Notes under the pieces: model-generated
Seen by the model: only the letters and a program-made list of their open reading frames with translations
Databases searched by the model: none
What the model was told of the DNA's origin: nothing
Assembly (NCBI GenBank): GCA_045578045.1
Contig: JAZNJM010000008.1
Span: forward strand, 1-6,682
From: SIG653 sp045578045
GTDB taxonomy: Bacteria > Bacillota > Clostridia > Oscillospirales > CAG-382
Direction: 5' to 3'
Length of the DNA: 6,682 nt
In this document: positions 1 through 5,273 of the stretch, one piece after another
Layout: each line of letters starts with the position of its first letter
How positions within the stretch are numbered: position 1 is the stretch's first letter
Position numbers and translations under genes: made by a program

Positions 1-444
1 GCTGAAGCAGAACAAATCCGCAGAAAAGCAAAGGGTGAAGCAGACGCTATTTACGCAAAAATGGAAGCTCAGGCTCGCGGTGCAGAAGAAATTCTTAAAA
101 AACAAGCTGCCGGTTTTGCAGAAATCGTAAAATCCGCAGGCGGAGATGCAGATGCTGCTCTCAAATTGCTTATTGCTGATAAACTTGAAGACCTTATGCG
201 TGTTCAGGTTGAAGCTGTTAAGAATATTAAAATTGATAAAGTTACTGTCTGGGATGGCGGTCAGGGCGGAGACGGTAAAACATCAACTGCAAACTTTATT
301 TCAGGTATGATGAAATCTGGTCCTGCTCTTGAAGATCTGTTTGCTATGGCTGGTATGCAGCTTCCCTCTATCCTCGGACAAAAACTTCCCGAACATACGG
401 AAGAAATAGTAAACAGCTCCGAGTCCAATGAAGCAAACGTATAA
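1..444 (+). CDS. Flotillin-family (SPFH domain) membrane scaffold protein, C-terminal part
   Basis: The reading frame is open from base 1, so only the last 147 residues are present and the N-terminal membrane anchor and SPFH domain lie outside the window. The first ~45 residues are an Ala/Glu/Lys-rich helix with AEAE and GEA repeats, the coiled-coil region that follows the SPFH domain in flotillins. Next comes a segment reading VEAVKNIKIDKVTVWDGG, then a Gly-rich linker and a hydrophobic C-terminal motif with MKSGPALEDLF and MAGMQLPSILG, which I recognise from bacterial flotillin-like proteins. The last ~20 residues are acidic and polar. Flotillins form large membrane-associated oligomers linked to ordered membrane microdomains, and the C-terminal part drives oligomerisation. 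The DNA is clearly richer in GC than the two genes that follow. The family call is confident; which flotillin subtype it is cannot be decided from the tail alone. Confidence 0.88.
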   Translation, partial: AEAEQIRRKAKGEADAIYAKMEAQARGAEEILKKQAAGFAEIVKSAGGDADAALKLLIADKLEDLMRVQVEAVKNIKIDKVTVWDGGQGGDGKTSTANFISGMMKSGPALEDLFAMAGMQLPSILGQKLPEHTEEIVNSSESNEANV

Positions 445-504
445 TAAAACAAAGTCAAAATACAAAGTCATAATAAAACAAATGTAATAATACAAAGTCA
501 TAAT
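441..504. repeat. Short tandem repeat, ~30-bp unit, two copies plus a fragment
   Basis: Unit 1 (441-469) and unit 2 (470-499) align with one gap and two mismatches, and a third copy is broken off after ATAAT (500-504). Both units begin with the same 13 bases, ATAATAAAACAAA (441-453 and 470-482), and end with TACAAAGTC. A 14-base block, TACAAAGTCATAAT, recurs exactly at 461-474 and 491-504. The first unit contains the flotillin stop codon (TAA at 442-444), so the duplication sits immediately 3' of the gene. The block has no obvious coding or terminator function. Confidence 0.75.
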
Positions 505-538
505 CAATTTAATATGCTGTAATATAAGGCTGTAATAG

Positions 539-632
539 AGGGCGGTTCTGAATTGCTGAAAAAATAAGGTTTAAATGACAAATAAGGCGTTTTTCTTGTA
601 GTTTCTTGCCTTTCAGTATAAAGAACCGCCCT
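539..632. repeat. 94-bp inverted-repeat element / large hairpin downstream of the flotillin gene
   Basis: AGGGCGGTTCT (539-549) is perfectly complementary to AGAACCGCCCT (622-632), giving an 11-bp GC-rich outer stem in otherwise AT-rich DNA. After a small asymmetric internal loop (550-555 against 617-621), CTGAAA (556-561) pairs with TTTCAG (611-616). The remaining ~49-nt apical loop carries repeated AATAAGG words. No T-tract follows on either strand, so it is not a canonical intrinsic terminator. It could be a structured 3' end of the flotillin mRNA, a structured RNA, or a small non-autonomous repeat such as a MITE or REP-like element; no clear target-site duplication was seen. The inverted repeat is certain, its nature is not. 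Confidence 0.6.
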
Positions 633-699
633 ATTTATATCTCAACCAAATAAAAAAACGGTTTCAATGATATTCTATTATTAAAATATGAAAAAATAT

Positions 700-704
700 G
701 AGGG
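700..704 (+). promoter_or_regulatory. Shine-Dalgarno GAGGG that decides the start of the next gene
   Basis: GAGGG lies five bases before the ATG at 710. The in-frame ATG at 698 overlaps it and has only an A/T-rich run upstream with no ribosome binding site. The downstream ATG at 710 is therefore the better start. Confidence 0.6.
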
Positions 705-709
705 CATAT

Positions 710-1180
710 ATGATTACAATAAACGAAGCACGAATACAACAAAACAAAGAACAAAAGAAAAGTATTACAATATTAATAATAAGTTTTATAGTACTCTCTG
801 CGGTTTGTGTATGGACGTATTTTGTTGGTGAGAAAGAGTTTCAATTTGCATTATCGTTTTCAATAATTGCTTTTGCTTTGATTTCCTACAAAGTGAAAGT
901 AATAGAATTTTTTAGTAAAAAAGAATACGAGGGTGTGGTAACTTATTTTAACGTTCACAACGAAAAGATTAAAAAAACGAATTCTCATCAAGCGGGAAGT
1001 AAGTATGATTCTTATAATGTACTTATTGCAGATATGATTGTGGAAGAAAAAAACGGAAAAACAAGAGAAAAAACTTTCAGATATAACAAAGAATATGCTA
1101 ATGTAAAAGTTGGAGATAAAGCTACTGTTTTACGGTTTGTTGATAAACCAATAATAGAGAAAAACAATTCTCAGAATTAA
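710..1180 (+). CDS. Small two-helix membrane protein with a cytoplasmic or external beta-rich domain, function unknown
   Basis: The protein has 156 residues counted from the ATG at 710; a longer form from 698 adds only four residues and lacks a ribosome binding site. A charged N-terminus (1-18) precedes two hydrophobic helices at about 19-40 and 44-63. A polar domain of about 85 residues follows (73-156), with alternating strand-like segments and a conserved-looking VKVGDKATVLRF stretch near 132-143. Two helices followed by a GxV...Y...VGDxVTV pattern is reminiscent of DUF3592-type small membrane proteins, but the resemblance is weak and I do not claim membership. The next gene, another membrane protein on the same strand, starts 80 bp downstream with its own strong ribosome binding site, so co-transcription is possible. 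The coding sequence is AT-rich compared with the flotillin gene. I do not recognise a function. Confidence 0.7.
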   Translation: MITINEARIQQNKEQKKSITILIISFIVLSAVCVWTYFVGEKEFQFALSFSIIAFALISYKVKVIEFFSKKEYEGVVTYFNVHNEKIKKTNSHQAGSKYDSYNVLIADMIVEEKNGKTREKTFRYNKEYANVKVGDKATVLRFVDKPIIEKNNSQN

Positions 1181-1250
1181 AGGTATGATATTAAACGTAA
1201 CAAAAGCTATAATAAAAGAAAATTATAAATAAATATGAGTTTTCAAATAT

Positions 1251-1255
1251 AGGAG
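1251..1255 (+). promoter_or_regulatory. Strong Shine-Dalgarno AGGAG
   Basis: AGGAG stands five bases before the ATG at 1261 and fixes the start of the 399-residue membrane protein. A TATAAT at 1208-1213 could be a -10 box for this gene, but no convincing -35 box stands at the right distance. Confidence 0.8.
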
Positions 1256-1260
1256 ACGTT

Positions 1261-2460
1261 ATGAAAAAAACTTTTAATATAGGACTGCTTATATTAAAGC
1301 CTTTTCTTATATTGTCCTTTACTAACTTGATTTCGTATATTCAACAGTTATTTTTTGACTATTGGATTTTTGCTCTTGAATTGGAAAATGATTTAATATT
1401 TGTAGATCTTAATATTTTGCTTGTTCTGATTTATTTTTTAATTTTTAATTCTATGGTTATCGGGTTTAATTCAAACGATAGATTTGTTCAGACTAAATAT
1501 CTTGAATATCTCAAAAAAACAGATAAGCCTTCGAATATTAAATTTGTTCTTTCAACGCCTTTTTTCTATATAGAAGCCGTTTTGTTTATTATTATATCCG
1601 TTGTTTTTTCAAATTCATACTTGCATTTTTATATGTCTGAGGTTTTTTTGAAAAACTATGAAATTTCAGACTTTCAAAAGAATCTGTATTCTGTTTTGAT
1701 AATTATTCCATTGTTGATTATTGTAAGTTTTTTAGCTCGTGTCGGTATTGCAAAAAAATGGATTCGCGGTATTAACGGAGTTGTTGAGAATATTGAAAAT
1801 TCAAACATAAGAAGAATACTTGATATAATCAAATATGTATTCTTTGCTTTAATGTTGTATTGCGTTTGTTCCATGATACTCGTTTGGTTTTTACCTCCTT
1901 TTATGGCGTTCCAAAAGGTAACGAAAGGTATGTTTGTTTTCATATTAATCTTCGGAATTATTATTGCTATTTTAGCTATTTTTGCTTTTTTCTGTGTTCG
2001 TGCCTTGATAAAGCGAAAACTGTTTATCAATAAGCTGAAAAAATATTGCAAAAGAAATTCTCTTTATTTATCAAATATTGAAAAGCCGTATAGTTCAATT
2101 CTTGTGTCTCATAGTGGTTTTAACTTCACGGTTGAGAAAAACGGAATAAAATACGATTGTAAACTTTTGTCAAGTATTTTTCCAGGCTCACAAATAATTT
2201 TATCAGATATAGGCTATTATATAAAGCATAATTTTATCAGGGTTTTTAAAATACAGTTGTTTTCAAGACAAAAGGATTATAAATTTACTTTTGAAAGCAA
2301 TAATAAAAAAATTCTTATTATCGTTCCAATTCCAAAAAATGTTTTCGTTTCAATTCGTGGCTCTAAACCAGGTCCTGCTGATACGGGAGAGAAAATAGGG
2401 GAATATACCCTCTATAATTCAACTGGTTTTATTAACTCTCTTGACAGAAATTGTTTGTAG
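1261..2460 (+). CDS. Six-helix integral membrane protein with a C-terminal soluble domain, function unknown
   Basis: The protein has 399 residues and a start supported by AGGAG five bases upstream. I see about six membrane-spanning segments, near residues 8-29, 46-68, 98-120, 143-162, 189-212 and 224-249. A basic stretch follows (KRKLFINKLKKYCKR, 251-265), then a soluble domain of about 135 residues (265-399) rich in beta strands. The far C-terminus holds a Gly/Pro-containing segment, DTGEKIGEYTLYNSTGF (374-390), ending in LDRNCL. No catalytic motif, ATP-binding motif or transporter signature is visible. The tail pattern looks like a conserved block of a family of uncharacterised clostridial membrane proteins, but that is from memory and unverified. 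The gene follows another membrane-protein gene on the same strand and converges on the GH2 gene. Base composition is very AT-rich, with long T runs encoding Phe, Leu and Ile. Confidence 0.75.
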   Translation: MKKTFNIGLLILKPFLILSFTNLISYIQQLFFDYWIFALELENDLIFVDLNILLVLIYFLIFNSMVIGFNSNDRFVQTKYLEYLKKTDKPSNIKFVLSTPFFYIEAVLFIIISVVFSNSYLHFYMSEVFLKNYEISDFQKNLYSVLIIIPLLIIVSFLARVGIAKKWIRGINGVVENIENSNIRRILDIIKYVFFALMLYCVCSMILVWFLPPFMAFQKVTKGMFVFILIFGIIIAILAIFAFFCVRALIKRKLFINKLKKYCKRNSLYLSNIEKPYSSILVSHSGFNFTVEKNGIKYDCKLLSSIFPGSQIILSDIGYYIKHNFIRVFKIQLFSRQKDYKFTFESNNKKILIIVPIPKNVFVSIRGSKPGPADTGEKIGEYTLYNSTGFINSLDRNCL

Positions 2461-2498
2461 AGCTTTGTTAAATTTACTAACCCTTAGTTTATACTAAA

Positions 2499-2545
2499 AA
2501 ATGGGCTATCTTTATTGCAACTTTTTGCATTAAGATAGCCCATTT
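2499..2545 (-). terminator. Strong intrinsic terminator for the GH2 gene, in the gap between convergent genes
   Basis: AAATGGGCTATCTT (2499-2512) pairs perfectly with AAGATAGCCCATTT (2532-2545). The stem continues past a small internal loop with GCAA/TTGC closed by a CTTT loop (2521-2524). The six-A run at 2496-2501 reads as TTTTTT on the minus strand directly after the hairpin, so the element has the full hairpin-plus-U-tract form for the GH2 transcript, about 70 bp past its stop codon. On the plus strand it lies about 40 bp after the membrane-protein stop, but only TTT follows the GC-rich part, so it may act there as a weaker terminator. Confidence 0.88.
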
Positions 2546-2614
2546 AAAACGATTATTTGTTTTAAAGAATTTATTAAGTTTAAAAAATATAAAAACGGGT
2601 ATTTGATTCAAAAA

Positions 2615-4303
2615 TTAATCTTCCCAGACTGCTTTTTTTGAGAAAATCTTATAAAGTCTGTCTTTAGGGAATTTTAGAACTCTGTCATATGTATAAAGTC
2701 CGTTTTGTTCTTGTTCAACGTCTGTAAGCTGAGTATAACAAAATCCCGTAAACGCTGAGTTTTCTAAAAGAACGTCTGTAAGCCCTTCAAGTCTGTCAAG
2801 CAATTCTTCTTCTGTTTTGGGAGCGTTTCCGTATCCCCAGCCTGTGTTGTCTTTTGCCCATTGAATTCCACCGTATTCACTCATAAAGGTTGTATATCCC
2901 CAAACGTGTCTTACTCTACATTCAACCTTTTCACCCTTTTCAAGAGGTGCATAATGCTCTCTGAATGATTCAGGCTTCTGGTCATAGTCATGCATACACC
3001 AGAAATCTGAAATGTTGTCAACGTGGAACCAACCTGAACAATCTATAACAGGTCTGAAATTATCAAAAGCTCTCGTTGCTTCAACAAGGTATTTAACAAA
3101 AGCGGGGTCTTGATTTTTTTCTGTTTCGTTAAGAGGACACCAACCTATAATAGCAGGGTGGTTATAATCTCTTTGAAGTTCTTCAAGCCATTCGCAAACA
3201 AAGTTTCTCCAGGCTTCTGGTTTTCCAATGTCAAGTCCCCAGTTTGCGTGTTCGCCCCAAACGATATACCCTAAGCGGTCGCAATAATATAGAAATCTTT
3301 CTTCAAAGATTTTTTCGTGAAGTCTTGCTCCGTTGAAACCAAGCTCCATAGACCGTTTAATATCGCCAATCAGCTCTGCATCTGTTGGAGCTGTGTATAT
3401 TCCGTCTGGATAAAAGCCTTGGTCAAGAATAAGCCTTTGATAAACTCCTTTTCCGTTTATAAAGAGCTTTCCGTCAACAGCACAAACACTTCTCATTCCA
3501 AAATAGCTTTCAACTTTGTCTTCTCCAAGGGTTAAAACGAGGTTATATAGCAACGGACTTCCTATCTCCCAAAGATGAAGCTCTTTAAGAGGAAGATTAA
3601 TTATAGCTGTTCTTCCAACAACCTTAGCAGTTGCAGAACCTGTATCTATTCCATCAAAAAAACTTTCTGCCTTAATCTCTAATCCGTTTGCAGAAACGCA
3701 ATCTGCTTCGATTCTGAGAAGTTTATTTTCAATATCGGGTGTTGCTTTTATTTTTTTAATATATGCTACGGGAACTTCCTCAAGCCATACCGTTTGCCAT
3801 ATACCCGTTGTTCGTGTGTAGAAACAACCAAATGAATTATATTTATGACATTGCTTTCCGGCGGGCTGATTGTGTGAACGCAGGTCGTCTGTTGCATAAA
3901 CGGTTATGATGTTTTTTCCGTCTTTAACCTTTTCTGTTATATCAAAAGAAAAAGAAACGTACCCGCCTATATGTGTTCCAACAGATTCTCCATTCACCCA
4001 GACTTCCGTTTCAAAATCACAAGCACCAAAATGAAGAATATATCTCGTGTTGTCTTTTATGGAAACGTCAATTTCTTTTTTATACCAGCAAGCAGGTATA
4101 AAATCTTTATAACCAATTCCCGAAAGGTCGCTTTCAGGGCAAAACGGAACGATTATTTCTTTTGAAAGAGACTGAACCTCGTAGAGCTTTTTTTCTTTTC
4201 CTGTCATTCCGAAATCAAAGTCAAATTGCCAAGTTCCGTTAAGATTCGTCCAATTATCTCTTTTAAATTGTGGACGTGGATATTCTGGACGGGGAATACT
4301 CAT
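2615..4303 (-). CDS. Glycoside hydrolase family 2 enzyme (beta-glucuronidase/beta-galactosidase-like), cytoplasmic
   Basis: The 562-residue protein has no signal peptide. Residues ~12-180 form the GH2 sugar-binding jelly-roll domain (NWTNLNGTWQFDFD near 17-30, VWVNGESVG at 101-109, GIWQTVWLE at 167-175). Residues ~181-272 form the Ig-like domain, and ~273-562 the catalytic TIM barrel, including GFNGARLHEKIFEERFLYYCDRLGY (322-346 region). The acid/base is Glu393 in WCPLNETE, and the nucleophile is Glu476 in FMSEYGG. By family knowledge these carry out retaining hydrolysis of a terminal beta-glycoside. The NxK motif that contacts the carboxylate in true beta-glucuronidases is absent: the equivalent loop reads EQNGLYTYDR (532-541). 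A neutral sugar substrate is therefore more likely than a glucuronide. The length is slightly under the ~600 of E. coli GUS. The start is supported by AAGGAG nine bases upstream. The gene lies 159 bp downstream of the Fur-family gene with its own promoter. Confidence 0.92.
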   Translation of the reverse strand: MSIPRPEYPRPQFKRDNWTNLNGTWQFDFDFGMTGKEKKLYEVQSLSKEIIVPFCPESDLSGIGYKDFIPACWYKKEIDVSIKDNTRYILHFGACDFETEVWVNGESVGTHIGGYVSFSFDITEKVKDGKNIITVYATDDLRSHNQPAGKQCHKYNSFGCFYTRTTGIWQTVWLEEVPVAYIKKIKATPDIENKLLRIEADCVSANGLEIKAESFFDGIDTGSATAKVVGRTAIINLPLKELHLWEIGSPLLYNLVLTLGEDKVESYFGMRSVCAVDGKLFINGKGVYQRLILDQGFYPDGIYTAPTDAELIGDIKRSMELGFNGARLHEKIFEERFLYYCDRLGYIVWGEHANWGLDIGKPEAWRNFVCEWLEELQRDYNHPAIIGWCPLNETEKNQDPAFVKYLVEATRAFDNFRPVIDCSGWFHVDNISDFWCMHDYDQKPESFREHYAPLEKGEKVECRVRHVWGYTTFMSEYGGIQWAKDNTGWGYGNAPKTEEELLDRLEGLTDVLLENSAFTGFCYTQLTDVEQEQNGLYTYDRVLKFPKDRLYKIFSKKAVWED

Positions 4304-4370
4304 AATTAAACTCTCCTTAATTTAAAGTTTTATAGTTGTTTATAAAAGCGTTAAATTATATGCAAAATAT

Positions 4371-4448
4371 AGCTTTACAGTTGGTGGTTTGAAGTTTTAC
4401 AGCCATTTTTTGAATGTGTCAAATTGTTTGTAAAACACAGCTTTACAA
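4371..4448. repeat. Repeated AGYTTTACA elements in the GH2 promoter region
   Basis: Three direct copies are present: AGCTTTACAG (4371-4380), AGTTTTACAG (4393-4402) and AGCTTTACAA (4439-4448). An inverted partial copy, TTGTAAA (4428-4434), forms a 7-7-7 dyad with TTTACAA at 4442-4448. Copy 2 covers the proposed -10 box, copy 1 lies near the start site, and the dyad is just upstream of the -35 box. This placement fits binding sites for a transcription factor. The half-site resembles the TGTAAA...TTTACA arms of CcpA cre sites, but the spacing is wrong for a standard cre. Confidence 0.45.
4394..4422 (-). promoter_or_regulatory. Probable promoter of the GH2 gene
   Basis: Reading the minus strand, a perfect -35 box TTGACA (4422-4417) is followed after exactly 17 bases by TAAAAC (4399-4394), a 4/6 match to the -10 consensus. 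Transcription would begin near 4387, giving a leader of about 85 nt. A perfect TATAAT also occurs on the minus strand at 4360-4355 but has no acceptable -35 box. Confidence 0.5.
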
Positions 4449-4462
4449 CAGCTATTTTTGGC

Positions 4463-4867
4463 TTATATTGCGTTTTTTTTACATTCAATACATTGACCGT
4501 AAATAACGGTTTTGAAATGGTCAATATAAAAACCGTGTTCTTCTTCAACGTGGGAAGACAGTTTTGAAAGTTCATCGCAATCCATATGAATAATTTTACC
4601 GCATTTAACACACATAAGGGAGCAATGCTGCATATTGCACGAATCACATTTTTCAGATTGATATAAAAAGCTTCCCGTTTGCGTTGGAATTTTTGCAATT
4701 TTTCCGCTTTTTACGAGAAAGTCAAGATGACGATATACGGTTGCAATGCTGACAGAGCTTCCTTCTTCTTTTAAAAGGTTTGTAATCTGTTCAGCGTTGA
4801 AACATTCTCCTTTATGAGAATTAAAAATATCTTCAATTGTTTTTTTATGTTTTGTTTTATATTCCAT
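4463..4867 (-). CDS. Fur-family metal-responsive repressor, possibly zinc-type (Zur-like)
   Basis: The protein has 134 residues, a usual length for Fur proteins. Residues 1-60 form the winged-helix DNA-binding domain, with the recognition-helix signature SIATVYRHLDFLVKSGKI (40-57). Residues ~65-134 form the dimerisation and metal domain. Cys86/Cys89 (CVKCG) and Cys126/Cys129 (CIEC) make the structural zinc site of the family. The regulatory site is atypical. Aligned by eye to B. subtilis PerR, His37 becomes Cys22, Asp85 stays as Asp75 flanked by Cys74 and Cys77, His91 stays as His81, His93 becomes Ser83, and Asp104 becomes His94. Cysteine ligands favour zinc over iron or peroxide sensing, so Zur is the best guess; the actual metal is not proven. 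The ATG at 4867 is the only sensible start, since stop codons lie just upstream in frame. The AAGGA before it is unusually close (three bases), which may mean weak translation. Confidence 0.88.
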   Translation of the reverse strand: MEYKTKHKKTIEDIFNSHKGECFNAEQITNLLKEEGSSVSIATVYRHLDFLVKSGKIAKIPTQTGSFLYQSEKCDSCNMQHCSLMCVKCGKIIHMDCDELSKLSSHVEEEHGFYIDHFKTVIYGQCIECKKNAI

Positions 4868-4914
4868 TAATCCTTATTACTCTTTTAATTTTATATATTT
4901 TTTAATTATGCGAT

Positions 4915-4962
4915 TTATAATAATTCTTATTAACCTATATTGATTTAAAATAATGCTTATCA
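4915..4962. promoter_or_regulatory. Two Fur/PerR-like 7-1-7 boxes upstream of the fur-like gene
   Basis: TTATAATAATTCTTA (4915-4929) matches the PerR box TTATAATnATTATAA at 12 of 14 positions and overlaps a perfect TAATAA-TTC-TTATTA dyad (4918-4932). AAATAATGCTTATCA (4948-4962) matches the Fur box TGATAATnATTATCA at 11 of 14, with a perfect TTATCA half. The first lies about 48 bp before the start codon of the fur-like gene and covers a TATAAA on the minus strand (4919-4914) that could be its -10 box, which suggests autoregulation. AT-rich background makes chance matches quite possible, so this is tentative. Confidence 0.4.
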
Positions 4963-5032
4963 GACCATGCCAAATTATGCTTTAAAACTAATGTTTTTAT
5001 CGGTTTAACCATATAATTTTTTTCTTGTATGA

Positions 5033-5069
5033 ATAATCAAACAAAAAATAAACTTTCTTTGTTGATTAT
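5033..5069. repeat. 37-bp imperfect dyad overlapping a -35 box and followed by a T-tract
   Basis: ATAATCAAACAAA (5033-5045) is complementary to TTTGTTGATTAT (5058-5069) apart from a single bulged base, with a 12-nt loop. The outer eight bases, ATAATCAA/TTGATTAT, pair perfectly. A run of seven T (5073-5079) begins three bases after the right arm, giving it terminator shape on the plus strand, but the stem is AT-rich and no plus-strand gene lies upstream. The right arm contains TTGATT (5062-5067), a possible -35 box, so the dyad may instead be an operator. Confidence 0.45.
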
Positions 5070-5090
5070 AACTTTTTTTAGATGTAAAAT
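5062..5090 (+). promoter_or_regulatory. Possible distal promoter of the peptide-binding lipoprotein gene
   Basis: TTGATT (5062-5067) and TAAAAT (5085-5090) are separated by exactly 17 bases, the optimum for a vegetative sigma factor. Transcription from here would give a leader of roughly 195 nt that contains the 5114-5133 palindrome. The -35 box lies in the right arm of the 5033-5069 dyad. Confidence 0.35.
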
Positions 5091-5113
5091 CAAGTATAAA
5101 ATATACAGATGAT

Positions 5114-5133
5114 ACAAAAAAATATTTTTTTGT
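5114..5133. repeat. Perfect 20-bp A/T-tract palindrome
   Basis: ACAAAAAAA and TTTTTTTGT flank a central TA, making a perfectly self-complementary 20-mer from 5114 to 5133. As RNA it would be a hairpin with two G-C/C-G pairs only at the outer end, so it is unlikely to be stable. As DNA it is a rigid A-tract/T-tract element, lying between the two candidate promoters. Confidence 0.6.
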
Positions 5134-5203
5134 GCATTTTACACATTTTTGTTGGTTTTTTTTTGGTCATTTAAACGAATATATTTTTTTCAGATGTTTT
5201 TGA

Positions 5204-5232
5204 TTGATTGTTGGAAAAAAAAGTGATATAAT
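5204..5232 (+). promoter_or_regulatory. Main promoter of the peptide-binding lipoprotein gene
   Basis: TTGATT (5204-5209) is followed after exactly 17 bases by a perfect TATAAT (5227-5232). Transcription would start around 5239, leaving a leader of about 55 nt before the ATG at 5294. T-rich DNA upstream (5181-5200) could act as an UP element. This is the best promoter in the window. Confidence 0.7.
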
Positions 5233-5246
5233 AGGTTATCAAAATA

Positions 5247-5273
5247 TGAAAATGACGGAAAAATGCATTTTCA
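5247..5273 (+). promoter_or_regulatory. Possible leader hairpin before the lipoprotein gene
   Basis: TGAAAATG (5247-5254) pairs perfectly with CATTTTCA (5266-5273) across an 11-nt loop. An alternative 12-bp palindrome, AAAATGCATTTT (5260-5271), overlaps it. It lies inside the predicted leader, ending nine bases before the ribosome binding site GGAGG (5282-5286). The stem is AT-rich and weak; a regulatory role is conjecture. Confidence 0.3.

Noticed and set aside
441..504. CRISPR array
   Set aside because: The repeats are directly adjacent, with no spacers between them, only two copies and no cas genes, so it is a simple tandem duplication.
261..507. Minus-strand open frames opposite the end of the flotillin gene
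   Set aside because: They are antisense to a recognised coding region, have no ribosome binding site, and no protein motifs are visible.
539..632. Intrinsic terminator of the flotillin gene
   Set aside because: The hairpin is strong, but no T-tract follows on the plus strand (CTATTTATATC) or on the minus strand, and the loop is large. It is kept as an inverted-repeat element of unknown type.
698..709. ATG at 698 as the start of the small two-helix membrane protein
   Set aside because: There is no ribosome binding site before it. GAGGG at 700-704 instead points to the in-frame ATG at 710.
1674..2051. 125-residue minus-strand open frame inside the six-helix membrane protein
   Set aside because: It is an antisense shadow of a well-supported gene. 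Its hydrophobic composition simply mirrors the T-rich sense codons.
4355..4360. TATAAT on the minus strand as the GH2 -10 box
   Set aside because: The hexamer is perfect, but nothing like TTGACA lies 16-18 bases upstream. The TTGACA-17-TAAAAC pair at 4422-4394 is the better promoter, though both may contribute.
4375..4698. 107-residue minus-strand open frame overlapping the 3' part of the Fur-family gene
   Set aside because: It lies in another frame of a clear Fur-family gene, has no ribosome binding site, and its product resembles no protein I know.
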